Source: Castor canadensis
Lineage: Eukaryota; Chordata; Mammalia; Rodentia; Castoridae
Direction: 5' to 3'
Assembly: GCF_047511655.1 (NCBI RefSeq)
Contig: NC_133386.1
Location: 77,751,501-77,815,500, forward strand
DNA: 64,000 nt
Part shown: piece by piece, positions 13,297 through 22,399 of the stretch
Numbering within the stretch: position 1 is the stretch's first letter
Layout of the letters: each line of letters opens with the position of its first letter
Notes under the pieces: model-generated
What the model was told of the DNA's origin: nothing
Databases searched by the model: none
The model's input: only the letters and a program-made list of their open reading frames with translations
Translations under genes and position numbers: made by a program

Positions 13297-13594
13297 GTTA
13301 GATCAAAAAGAATTAACCTAGAAGGTAACACCCACGCACAGGAAATCAATGTGAGTCAATGCCCTGTATGGCTATCCTTATCTCAACTAGCAAAACCCCT
13401 TGTTCCTTCCTATCATTGCTTATACTCTCTCTACAACAAAATTAGAGATAAAGGCAAAATAATTTCTGCTGGGTATTGAGGGGGGGAGCGGGAGGGGGCG
13501 GAGTGGGTGGTAAGGGAGGGGGCGGGGGCAGGGGGGAGAAATGAACCAAGCCTTGTATGCACATATGAATAATAAAAGAAAAATGAAAAAAAAA
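13297..13594 (+). mobile_element. Young LINE-1 3' UTR insertion with poly(A)
   Basis: Only the last 300 bp of the element are present: 3' UTR, G-rich tract (13478-13536), terminal 'aataaaagaaaaatg' and poly(A). The target duplication aaaaagaaggcaga is at 13283-13296 and 13595-13608. Confidence 0.93.
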
Positions 13595-14578
13595 AAAAAG
13601 AAGGCAGAACTACTGTAACTCCTGCCCTCAAGGTCAAGACAATGACATGAGGTTACACATGGAATCCTTGCACCCAACCAAAATTGCACTCCTTTTGAAG
13701 GGTGGTGAGCCACCTCTCTCTAGGCTGCTATGTCAGAGCAACATATGGCAGCCAAGGATAGTTTCAAAAGGCTTTCTGCCTCTTGTACCCGGAAGACCAG
13801 AAGATCCCCTTGGATCATAATCTCTCTGGCTCTCCATGATCCTCTTCCCACTTACTCAATCAGTTGTAATAAAACATGCAAGCTTTTAACTAACACAACA
13901 CTGGTGTGTGGTAGCTACAAGAATTTGTAGCAATACATACATTTGTAGCAATACGTACTTTTTGGTATAAGTTGACAGATGTGATGGCATTTTACCATGA
14001 TTTCATGAGCCTCTTCTAATTTGCTTGAAGTTCTATCTTCCTCACAAATGAGAACCATTTCTTTCAGCTTCCTTGTTAAGAATAAAGTGAAATTCCTTCT
14101 CTATGAGAGTTCATTCCCATTTCCAAGTCATACCCATTTAATTGCTTAAATCCATGTGAACTGTAAGTTAATTTGCTCATACATTATCCTCAATTATATA
14201 GCCCTGAGTCAGAAACGCAATGCTATCCATGCTGTAATCACTTCTTCCTGTTTTCGAATCTTTCTAAAAGCTCCTAAATTTTCTTCCATTTTCTTCAATG
14301 ATTTTTTTCTACCTCCTAGGGTCTTTTTAGTCCTCTTTAGTCCCCATATTCTATACCTTCTATCTAGTCTGTACTCTCTATACACCACCACATGAAGCAT
14401 TCATCATAGCACCTCTTTAGACAACTTGAATTGTTGGACTGCTTAATCTTCCATTTGATTTTGTCAGAAGTGGGGTTTATATCGCACCATATTGCTAAGC
14501 TGAATTGACATGACAGATGGAAGTCAGGGAGGACCCAGGAGCTGAAAAGTAAGTATAGAAGGTATAGAAGGTCAAAGT

Positions 14579-14607
14579 GTTCTCTCTCCCTCCCTCTCCC
14601 TCTCCCT

Positions 14608-14690
<83 letters not shown>
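14579..14690. repeat. (CTCCCT)n/(CT)n followed by (AC)15
   Basis: About 82 bp of pyrimidine-only repeat moves from CTCCCT units to CT units. It is joined directly to 15 AC units. The open frames across it encode only low-complexity dipeptides. Confidence 0.97.
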
Positions 14691-14692
<2 letters not shown>

Positions 14693-15888
14693 TTATTGAT
14701 TCTCTGTAGAAAATTCTAATCTGCTGCAATAACTAACCATTTCCAATCATTTAGTATATTGATAAGTTAGTGGAGGGAGTCATTTTTCTCTCCCTCTCGT
14801 AGGAGATGGAGGTGATACTTGCTACAAAACTAGACAATCCACCCATTTATTCTCTATCACCCCCCTTAGATAGGATTACAGTCATCTCCAAAACAAAACT
14901 CTCACAGTTCAACAGAGCCATGCCATTTCATTTGTTTAATTACAATGCTTATTTTTACCAACACTCAAGGGCCTATCAGTGAAGGTACATTTTTAGAAAT
15001 CTAACAAATAAGTAAATATATCCTTAGATCACAGACAGAGCTCCCTATTTTGTTTTTCACAAAGAGGAAAGAATACTTATCACACCTACACACTATTTTT
15101 TTTCCCATTTTCATCCATTTAAATGTATTTTCTGGAGAAATAACGCATGATTTCTAGTATTTTAAACCATAACTCGAATTTCTTTCTTGGGAATCCATGC
15201 AAATGCCCTCCAAAAATCTTCAGTAATTTATTTTCTCCTTCACACTTTAACATAGCCTTGTGACTGAGCAAATAACAACAATATGTAAAAATTTCATGGG
15301 AGGAATGTACAGGCTGGCTTGAGAATAGCTAGAAGGCTTGTGATAGTAACCCAGAAAGACTTTGGCAGGAGAAACTGCTCAGATGACTTTACTGGTGAAT
15401 TATTCTGAGCATTTAAAGGAAGAGTAATACTGATCTTACACAAACTTATTCTGAGTACAGACAGGAAACATTTCCCAGCTTGTTTATGAGGCAAACATAA
15501 TTCAGATAACAAAACCTGTAAGAACATTATTAGAAAATTAAATTACATCTAAATCTGTCTCATGAATATAAATGTAAAAAAGTTTAAATAATGATTGAAT
15601 ATCCATATAGGAAAAAAAGAAACTTGACCCTTAATTCACACTAATTTAATAGAGTATAGATCTAAACTTTAAAGTACCAAAAAATAATAAAGCTATACGA
15701 AAAGAACATAGACTGCTTAAAAGTCAAATGTTTCCCAAATAAGACAGAAACATTAGTTAAAAAGAACAACAATAATAAATTAGATTTTATTAAGTAAATA
15801 ATCTTTAAAAAATAGCATTAAGAAAATGAAAGGCCACAGAGAAGGAAAGGATTTTTCTTTCTTTTTTTTTTTTTTTTTTGGCAGTAGT

Positions 15889-16160
15889 TGATAAGAACTG
15901 CCCCTTGCCACCATTCTGCAGCCTGAGACACAGATGGTCTCATCCCTTACAGAACAAAGCCCACTGTCCTTTATCTCCTGCCACCTCCCTTTGCCTGCCC
16001 CTAGCCCTTGCTTTCTCCTAAATGCTACTTAAGGCCAGACCTGCCAAAAGAAGCTACTGCGCCATTTTTTCTCGGCCAGCCAGCCTGCTTATTAAACTTC
16101 TGGGCCTGAGATACTTCTTGTGAGCCTCCTTTGTGTGTGGTGCGTGGCGTTTTCCTAACA
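15889..16160 (+). repeat. 5' LTR of the ERV
   Basis: It starts TG and ends CA and is matched along its length by the 3' LTR. It contains an ATTAAA polyadenylation signal at 16091-16096. Compared with the 3' LTR it has about 17-18 extra bases in the C-rich central part (around 15990-16005). By-eye alignment shows about two dozen substitutions between the LTRs, so the insertion is not recent. The length is short for a gammaretroviral LTR. Confidence 0.9.
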
Positions 16161-16163
16161 TTT

Positions 16164-16181
16164 TGGTGCTGAAACCCAGGA
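16164..16181 (+). other. ERV primer-binding site, tRNA-Phe type
   Basis: The 18 bases begin TGGTGCTGAAACC, three bases after the 5' LTR. They are complementary to the 3' end of tRNA-Phe except at two positions, and both differences are transitions at what would be CpG sites. A Phe primer is characteristic of the ERV-F group of class I elements. Confidence 0.75.
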
Positions 16182-16537
16182 CCAGGTGAGCTTCCGGCAT
16201 TGATCTTGCTCTCCCAGTCAGTGAATTCAGGCCCTCCCAATATACACTGCACTCCCAAATCTACTTTGGCCACAAGGCAGACATCCTGGCCGGGGGATTA
16301 TACTGGCCTGCCAAAGCCACGTAGGTGGGAGCTGCCTTCCTTAAGCTTGGATAAACTTACTGGGATTTGAGCTGCTTTGCTGGGAACCCTGATCCCAGAC
16401 TGGTGCCGCCATCGCCACTCTCGCTCACAGGGAACCTTCTCAAGGCCAGTGCACTCCCATTACTTGCCCACGATTGGTTGATTTCCTCAGTCCTCCCTTG
16501 GTGAGTTCCCTCATGCTGTCATGCCATGAGTTGTGGT

Positions 16538-16605
<68 letters not shown>
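16538..16605. repeat. (CT)n microsatellite in the ERV leader
   Basis: About 33 CT units with one interruption near 16554, located between the primer-binding site and the gag start. Pyrimidine tracts in leaders of class I ERVs are a likely seed for such an expansion. Confidence 0.95.
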
Positions 16606-16606
<1 letters not shown>

Positions 16607-16782
16607 GTGGTCAGAATCCTAGTACTAGGTCCCAGCTCACTACCCCCAGAAACCAGGTTCCTGGGGCGTGGATGATCCTCTTGGTGAAGACGTTCCCTTG
16701 AGGTCCTCCACTCCTCTGTTTCATCCAGGAAAGCAATATCTTGGGGACACCCACCATATTCTTCCTTGGACCAGGTCTCACC

Positions 16783-18293
16783 ATGGGGACTGGACCTTCC
16801 AAAATTCCCTTAGGCATTCCTCTAGGCTGCCTACTGGCCAACCTCGAGCCCTTACAGCTCTCACCTGATCTCAAAGCCCAGAAATTCATTTCTCCTTCCA
16901 ATCAGGCTTGGCCACAATACCAATTGGACAATGACTCAAAATGGCTGCTCAACGGCATGCTCAACCTTAACATTCTCAGACATCTCTATAATTTCTGCGA
17001 ATGCACTGGAAAGTGAAAGGAGATTCCCTATGTTCAGGCCTTCTCTTACCTCTGCTCTAAACCTTCTCTCTGTACCCCTTGCTCCCCTGCCCAGGTCCTT
17101 CTGGCTATAAAGACCCCAACTACCCTCCCTGACTCCAACACTTTCCCTTCTTTCAATCCTGCTGATGAGCTTAGACCCTATCAGACACAGGCTGCCACTG
17201 TTCACCTCTCCTTCCACTGCTCCTTCCGCCCCTTCCTCTGCTCCTCCCTCCGCTTTCCCTTCCCCCCACCCTCCTTCCAGCTCAGAACCACCGGATCCCC
17301 TGAGTCTCCCACACACTCACCCTCACAGATGGCCCAGCAAGCCTGTTTCCCTCTACCCACTCCAAGAGGTGGCTGGCACTAAGGGCATCATGTGAGTTCA
17401 TGTTCCCTTTTCTCTCACAGACTTGTCTCAAATTGAAAAATGTCTCAGTTCCTTCACCACTAACCCTGACTCTTATATTAAACAATTTCAATATTTGGCC
17501 CAATCTTATAGCCTCACCTGACATGACATTTATACCATCCTCTCCTCAACCCTCCTCCTGGAGGAGAGATGAAGGGTCTTGGATATGGCTAAGACACATG
17601 CCGATGAGATTCACCGCACCACCCCTGACCACCCCATGGGAACATTGGCAGTTCCAGAGACAGAACCCCACTGGGACTATCAAACTAATGACACAACTTC
17701 CAGAGACCAGATGGTCACCTGCCTAGTGGAAGAGTTAAAGAGGACTGCCCAAAACGTTGTTAATTTTGATAAATTCAGGGAAGTTCAACAAGAGGAAAAA
17801 GAAAATCCAGCCAGTTTCTTCTCCTGACTTATAGAGGCGCTACACCGCCATACCAAAGTTGATCCTAAAACACAAGAAGGGACAATTATTCTTATGACCC
17901 ATTTTATCTCCCAGGCAGCCCCAGATATAAGAAAAAAGTTAAAATGACTAGAAAATGGTCCTCAGACTCCACAGGCTGAAATTCTAAATGTGGCTTTTAA
18001 GGTTTATAATTACTGTGAGGAACAACAAAGGGCTGATAAAGAGAGGAGAGATAAGAACAAATTCCAGATGTTGGCCCAAGCTCTCTGGCAAAACCCCTCA
18101 GCTTCCAACTCACAAGGCCAGGGAAAATCCCGAATGCCTCCCGGCCCATGTTTTCAGTGTGGCTTTGAGGGACACTGGGCCTGTGCCTATCCTAAGATAC
18201 ACTGCCCACCAGGACCATGTCATTAAGTGCAAACAGGAGGGCCACTGGGTGAGGGACTGCCCCTCCACCCCTCAAGGTGGCGGGGGGGTCTAG
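16783..18293 (+). pseudogene. gag: Degenerate gammaretrovirus-like gag (matrix, proline-rich, capsid, nucleocapsid)
   Basis: An ATG at 16783 is followed by Gly, the expected N-myristoylation start of matrix. Matrix runs in this frame past a TGA at 17014. The proline/serine-rich domain reads in the next frame from about 17165 and carries a PSAP late-domain motif at 17222-17233. Capsid continues in that frame to the first nucleocapsid knuckle, with a stretch resembling the conserved gammaretroviral capsid C-terminal region near 17800-17940. In-frame TGA codons lie at 17393, 17519, 17570, 17825 and 17945. The first zinc knuckle (about 18151-18190) has lost its final cysteine, and TAA follows at 18224. 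A second knuckle-like piece is in another frame (to 18293). At least two frameshifts and six stops make this non-functional. The capsid role is inferred from layout and residue pattern. Confidence 0.88.
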
Positions 18294-18304
18294 ACCTCCT
18301 CAAT

Positions 18305-18420
18305 GTTCTTCCTCCCTAACTGATTTTCTAGGACTGGCAACTGCAGCAGAAGACTGACAGAGCCCAGGACTCCCAGGCCCAATGACCATAACTTCACAGG
18401 AGCCCAAGATCACATATCTG
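18305..18420 (+). pseudogene. Possible remnant of retroviral protease N-terminus
   Basis: Directly after the nucleocapsid region a short frame with an internal stop resembles the linker and first strand that begin class I retroviral protease. The catalytic Asp-containing part is absent. The match then ends and unassigned sequence leads to the polypurine tract. This implies one large deletion of pol and most or all of env. Confidence 0.4.
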
Positions 18421-18626
18421 CAGCCATCAACCAAAGATTCAATCAACTCCTCCTCCAAGGATATCACCTCTCCAGGGCCACCAAGGGGACCCCCACACTA
18501 ACCCCTATGAAGAACCAAACCCTAAGGACCTCACCTGAGAACATGCTCCACCTCCCGCCAGCCAGAAAGAGCTAGAGGATCAAACTGTGCCCCAATACCC
18601 AACCCTTTTCCTCTTCCTCTCTCTTT

Positions 18627-18647
18627 AAGAAACAAAAAATGGGGCAA
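18627..18647 (+). other. ERV polypurine tract
   Basis: A purine-rich stretch (agaaacaaaaaatggggcaa, with few pyrimidines) directly precedes the 3' LTR. This is the expected position of the plus-strand primer. Confidence 0.7.
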
Positions 18648-18901
18648 TGATAAGAACTGCCCCTTGCCACCATTCTGCAGCCTGAGCCACAGCTGGTTTC
18701 ATCCCTTGCAGGACAAAGCCCACTGTCCCTTATCTCCTGCCACTACCCTTGTTTTCTCCTAAATGCTACTTAAGGCCAGACCCGCTGAGAGAAGCTGCGG
18801 CACCATTTTTTCTCGCCCAGCCAGCCTGCTTATTAAACTTTTGGACATGAGATACCTCTCGTGAGCCTCCTTTGTGTGCAGTGTGTGGCGTTTTCCTAAC
18901 A
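18648..18901 (+). repeat. 3' LTR of the ERV
   Basis: Homologous to the 5' LTR throughout, with TG/CA ends and an ATTAAA signal at 18832-18837. It lacks about 17-18 bases of the central C-rich part. It is followed immediately by the 5-bp target duplicate gtact and the rest of the interrupted SINE. Confidence 0.9.
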
Positions 18902-19534
18902 GTACTGGGGGTTGAACTCAGGGCCTCACACTTGCTAGGCAGGTGCTCTACTGCTTGAGCCACTCCTCCAGTCAAGAATTTTTCAATGCATAAATTTATA
19001 TCCAAAATATATAGAGAACAACAGAAGCTCAGTAAGGAAAAGGCAAACAGTTAAATGTGCAAAAACAATGAACAAGCACTTGATAAATGAGAATACCTAA
19101 AAAGTTCAATTTAAAAATTTGCTCAAGATCAACAGACAACAGGAAAGTGTAACGTGAAAGCACAATGACTCATCATGATACTTTTCCAGTATGGCTAACT
19201 TGTTTTTTCTATGATGACACCATGGGTCACAGGCTGTGAAGCAACAGGAAGTCTCATGCAATGCTGTTCAATACAACTGCTTTGGAAGATTCATTTGTAA
19301 TCTCTACTAAAGTTAAAAATGAAAAATTCCTATAATCTAGCAATTCTACTTCTAGGTTCCTATTCCCAAAGAAATGAGTATGCTTTTATATACTAACAAC
19401 CAGATCAAAATTGTTATACCAGCAATTATATAAAATATTCCTCAACTAGAAACAATTCAAATAACTGTCAATGGAAGAATAGGTAAATTATGACACATTT
19501 ATACAGTGCAATGTTTTGCAGCAATAATAAAGAG

Positions 19535-19765
19535 TGAGCCAGGTGGCCAGCCTGGGCAAAAAGCCTCCACCACCCTATCTCAACCAATGGCTGGGCACAG
19601 TGGTGTACACTTATCATTCCATCAAATTGGAGGATGGCAGTCTAAGCCATCCCAGGCATAAAGAAAGACCTTATGTCAAAAATAACCAACACAAAAAAGG
19701 GCAGCCTAGCAAGCACAAAGCCCTCGGTTCAAACCCCAGCACCACAAAAGAAAAAAAAAAAACTA
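19535..19765 (+). mobile_element. Composite SINE with poly(A)
   Basis: 'gctgggcacagtggtgtacac' is followed by a linker and then the tRNA-type half 'gcctagcaagcacaaagccctcggttcaaaccccagcacc' and an A tail. Confidence 0.7.
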
Positions 19766-19889
19766 CTGGTTATGCAAATCGATGATAATTTAATAGAAAT
19801 GATCTTGACCTTAAAAGCTGGCACAAAAGAGTACATTGTATTCTTCCATTTTGTAAACTTCAGAAAAGATAAAACCTAGCATATAATGA

Positions 19890-20005
19890 TAGAATTTTCT
19901 TTTTTATTTGCTTGCGGTTTTTGTGGTGCTACGGATTGAAACTAGGTCATTACATATGCTAAGGAAGCACTCTATCACTGAGCTGTGCCTCAAGGCCTAG
20001 GATTC
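19890..20005 (-). mobile_element. tRNA-type SINE, antisense
   Basis: 'ggtgctacggattgaaactaggtcattacatatgctaaggaagcactctatcactgagctgtgcctc' is a degenerate antisense SINE head. It ends just before the young LINE-1 at 20027. Confidence 0.7.
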
Positions 20006-20026
20006 TCTTCTTTAAAAGCTCCCTGA

Positions 20027-20853
20027 ACATCGATCTACCATTTGATCCAGCAATACCACTCTTGGGGATATACCCAAAAGACTGTTACTCCAGAGGCACC
20101 TGCACATCCATGTTTATTGCGGCACTATTCACAATAGCCAAGTTATGGAAACAGCCAAGATGCCCCAGCACAGATGAATGGATTAAGAAAATGTGGTATC
20201 TATACACAATGGAATTTTATGCAGCCATGAAGAAGAACGAAATGTTATCATTCGCTGGTAAATGGATGGAATTGGAGAACATCATTCTGAGTGAGGTTAG
20301 CCTGGCTCAAAAGACCAAAAATCGTATGTTCTCCCTCATATGTGGACATTAGATCAAGGGCAAACACAACAAGGGGATTGGACTTTGAGCACATGATAAA
20401 AGCGAGAGCACACAAGGGAGGGGTGAGGATAGGTAAGACACCTAAAAAACTAGCTAGCATTTGTTGCCCTTAACGCAGAGAAACTAAAGCAGATACCTTA
20501 AAGCAACTGAGGCCAATAGGAAAAGGGGAACAGGTACTAGAGAAAAGGTTAGATCAAAAAGAATTAACCTAGAAGGTAACACCCACGCACAGGAAATCAA
20601 TGTGAGTCAATGCCCTGTATAGCTATCCTTATCTCAACCAGCAAAACCCCTTGTTCCTTCCTATTATGGCTTATACTCTCTCTACAACAAAATTAGAGAT
20701 AAGGGCAAAATAGTTTCTGCTGGGTATTGAGCGGGGGGAGTGGGAGGGGGTGGAGTGGGTGGTAAGGGAGGGGGTGGGGGCAGGCGGGAGAAATGACCCA
20801 AGCCTTGTATGCACATATGAATAATAAAAGAAAAATGAAAAAAAAAAAAAAAC
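20027..20853 (+). mobile_element. Young LINE-1, 5'-truncated, with ORF2 C-terminus
   Basis: The sense ORF2 tail is open from 20062 to 20352. The 3' UTR, G-rich tract (20727-20785) and poly(A) follow. The target duplication gctccctga is at 20018-20026 and 20854-20862. It is nearly identical to the antisense copy at 9.3-10.2 kb, so the two form an inverted pair about 10 kb apart. Confidence 0.93.
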
Positions 20854-21229
20854 GCTCCCTGATTCTAATGCGGATATGGTCTCAGAGCTACTTTTATACA
20901 GAGAAGGTAACTTACAGATAAGGTGATTGCCAAGTCATCTTGAATCCTAGCTTTGTTTCATTGTGTGAATAGTACTGCCTCTGCCATTAGGGAAAAAAGA
21001 TTGCACCAGACCTTTTTTTTATTAGTGTTACACATAGAATTCCAACTTTTAAGCTCTTTATACTGCCCTCCAAAAGCCCACTCAATGTAAATTCCATGAG
21101 ATGCCTGAGAGAGATCTCTTTTATCTTAGAGTAGGTAAGACACTTGTCTCTCTCTTCCCATAAAAACTAGACTATTTCTATTGTTTTTAAATATTTTAGG
21201 CATAAAAGTATTTATTAAAAACAAAAAGA

Positions 21230-21545
21230 AAGCTGGGCACAGTGACTCAAACCTATAATCCTAGGCAGAGACAGGAAAAGTTGTAAGTTTGATGCCAGCC
21301 CTGATAAAAAGTTCACAAGACCCCATCTCAACTAATAAAATATTGGTCATAGTGGTAGGCACCTGTCATGCCAGCTACACAGGAAGGGTAAATGGGAGCA
21401 CAAATCCTGGCTTGCCTGGGGCATAAATGCAAGACCCTATTTTTAAAATAACGAAAGCAAAAAGGCTCAAGCAGTAGAATGCCTAGAATGCCTTCCAGCA
21501 AGTACAAGACCCTAAATTCAAATCCCAGTACAATAAAAAAAATCA
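21230..21545 (+). mobile_element. Composite SINE (three-part)
   Basis: A 7SL-like start ('gctgggcacagtgactcaaacctataatcctag'), a middle monomer ('gtcatagtggtaggcacctgtcatgccagctacacaggaagg') and a tRNA-like end ('agcaagtacaagaccctaaattcaaatcccagtac'). Confidence 0.75.
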
Positions 21546-21600
21546 AGAAGGATAAAATCCATATTTCTCACAGGTGTCATTTTCATACCTTTACTACTTT

Positions 21601-21650
21601 TAAAGGTGTTCACACCTTTAACATTGGTTTTCTTTAGTTAAACCAATGTT
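21601..21650. repeat. Two adjacent short inverted repeats
   Basis: The first has 9-bp arms (taaaggtgt / acaccttta) around a 2-base centre at 21601-21620. The second has perfect 11-bp arms (aacattggttt / aaaccaatgtt) around a 9-base loop at 21620-21650. They share one base. No gene or known element was recognised here. Confidence 0.85.
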
Positions 21651-22087
21651 TCAATGTTCTGTTATCCCCTGTGCTCATGTTCCAAGATTTTATGATTTTT
21701 AACTTCTTACTTATTTAAAAAAAATCATTTAGAAAGTTTCTGAAAAGACGAGAGTTTCCCTCTCTATCAGGAGATTGAGAAACACAGGGTTTGGTCCATT
21801 AGGAAATGCTTTTATGTTCATTCAGTGTCTTAATTCTACATGACAAGATAATAAAGGCAGGCAAGTGCTAACATTTTCTGCTTTTGACAAGAGCAATGTG
21901 GAATTCATTCAGATCAATAAAATTCAAAGCATCTTCAATATAAACAAAAGTGGTACATTATCACTTTGCACATCTAGTTATTAGCAATCATGACAGCTCA
22001 ATGACACATTTATGTGTGAAAATATTTGAATATTCAGAACTGAAAATAACAAATGTGGATATTGATAATCTTTCAAGAAACCACAAG

Positions 22088-22395
22088 CAGGCCAGGCACA
22101 GCAGCTCCTAGCTACTCAGGAGGTGGAGATCAGGAGGATCAGGGCTGAAGGCCAGCCTGGGCAGTTAGCAAGACCCCCCCATCTCAGTCAATAAAAAGGT
22201 GGGTGTGGTGGTGTGCACCTGTCATCCTGCTACATGGGAAGTGTAAATAGGAGGATTGCAGTACTAGACAGCCCAGTGCATAAATGTGAGACCCTATTTG
22301 CAAACTAACAAAAGCAAAAAAACCTGGTGATGTAGCACCTGCCTAGCAGGAGGAAGGCCCTAATTTAAGCTCCAGTGCTACAAATACACAAGGAA
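22088..22395 (+). mobile_element. Composite SINE (three-part)
   Basis: Same arrangement as the element at 21230: 'ggccaggcacagcagctcctagctactcaggaggtggagatcaggaggatcagg', then 'ggtgggtgtggtggtgtgcacctgtcatcctgctacatgggaag', then a tRNA-like end. Confidence 0.78.
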
Positions 22396-22399
22396 AGTA

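Larger units (their letters stand above)
15889..18901 (+). mobile_element. Gag-only class I endogenous retrovirus (ERV-F-like, tRNA-Phe primer site), defective
   Basis: The element is 3.0 kb long with two short LTRs (272 and 254 bp), both starting TGATAAG and ending CCTAACA. It is flanked by a 5-bp target duplication with one mismatch (gtagt at 15884-15888, gtact at 18902-18906). In order it has a primer-binding site, a CT-rich leader, a degenerate gag, a short piece that looks like the start of protease, an unassigned 3' segment, a purine-rich tract and the 3' LTR. Nearly all of pol and env is missing. No intact retroviral frame remains. Confidence 0.9.
15858..18973 (-). mobile_element. Antisense tRNA-type SINE split by an ERV
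   Basis: The poly-T and first bases lie at 15858-15888. The remaining tRNA-like body, with box A/B-like segments in reverse ('gttgaactcagggcctcac...gctctactgcttgagccac'), lies at 18902-18973. Joining the two sides of the ERV gives a normal SINE. Its own target-site duplication is visible as 11 bp with one mismatch, at 15847-15857 and 18974-18984, within the older LINE-1. Confidence 0.85.
15540..19530 (+). mobile_element. Old LINE-1 ORF2 3' fragment, interrupted by nested SINE and ERV
   Basis: The left part (15540-15857) and the right part (18974-19530) read as degenerate LINE-1 ORF2 C-terminal region in sense orientation, with many stops. The two parts are separated by the antisense SINE and the retrovirus described separately. 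The right part runs through the region homologous to the 'gaatggaagaataggtaaat...' end of ORF2. This is the oldest layer of a three-layer nest. Confidence 0.6.

Noticed and set aside
14364-14729. Minus-strand frame with Cys-Val and Arg-Glu runs
   Set aside because: It is the translation of the AC and CT microsatellites.
17014-17572. APOBEC3-type G-to-A hypermutation as the cause of the TGA stops in gag
   Set aside because: The TGG-to-TGA changes do not show the GG-to-AG pattern that would give TAG, and most other stops fit CpG decay of CGA codons.
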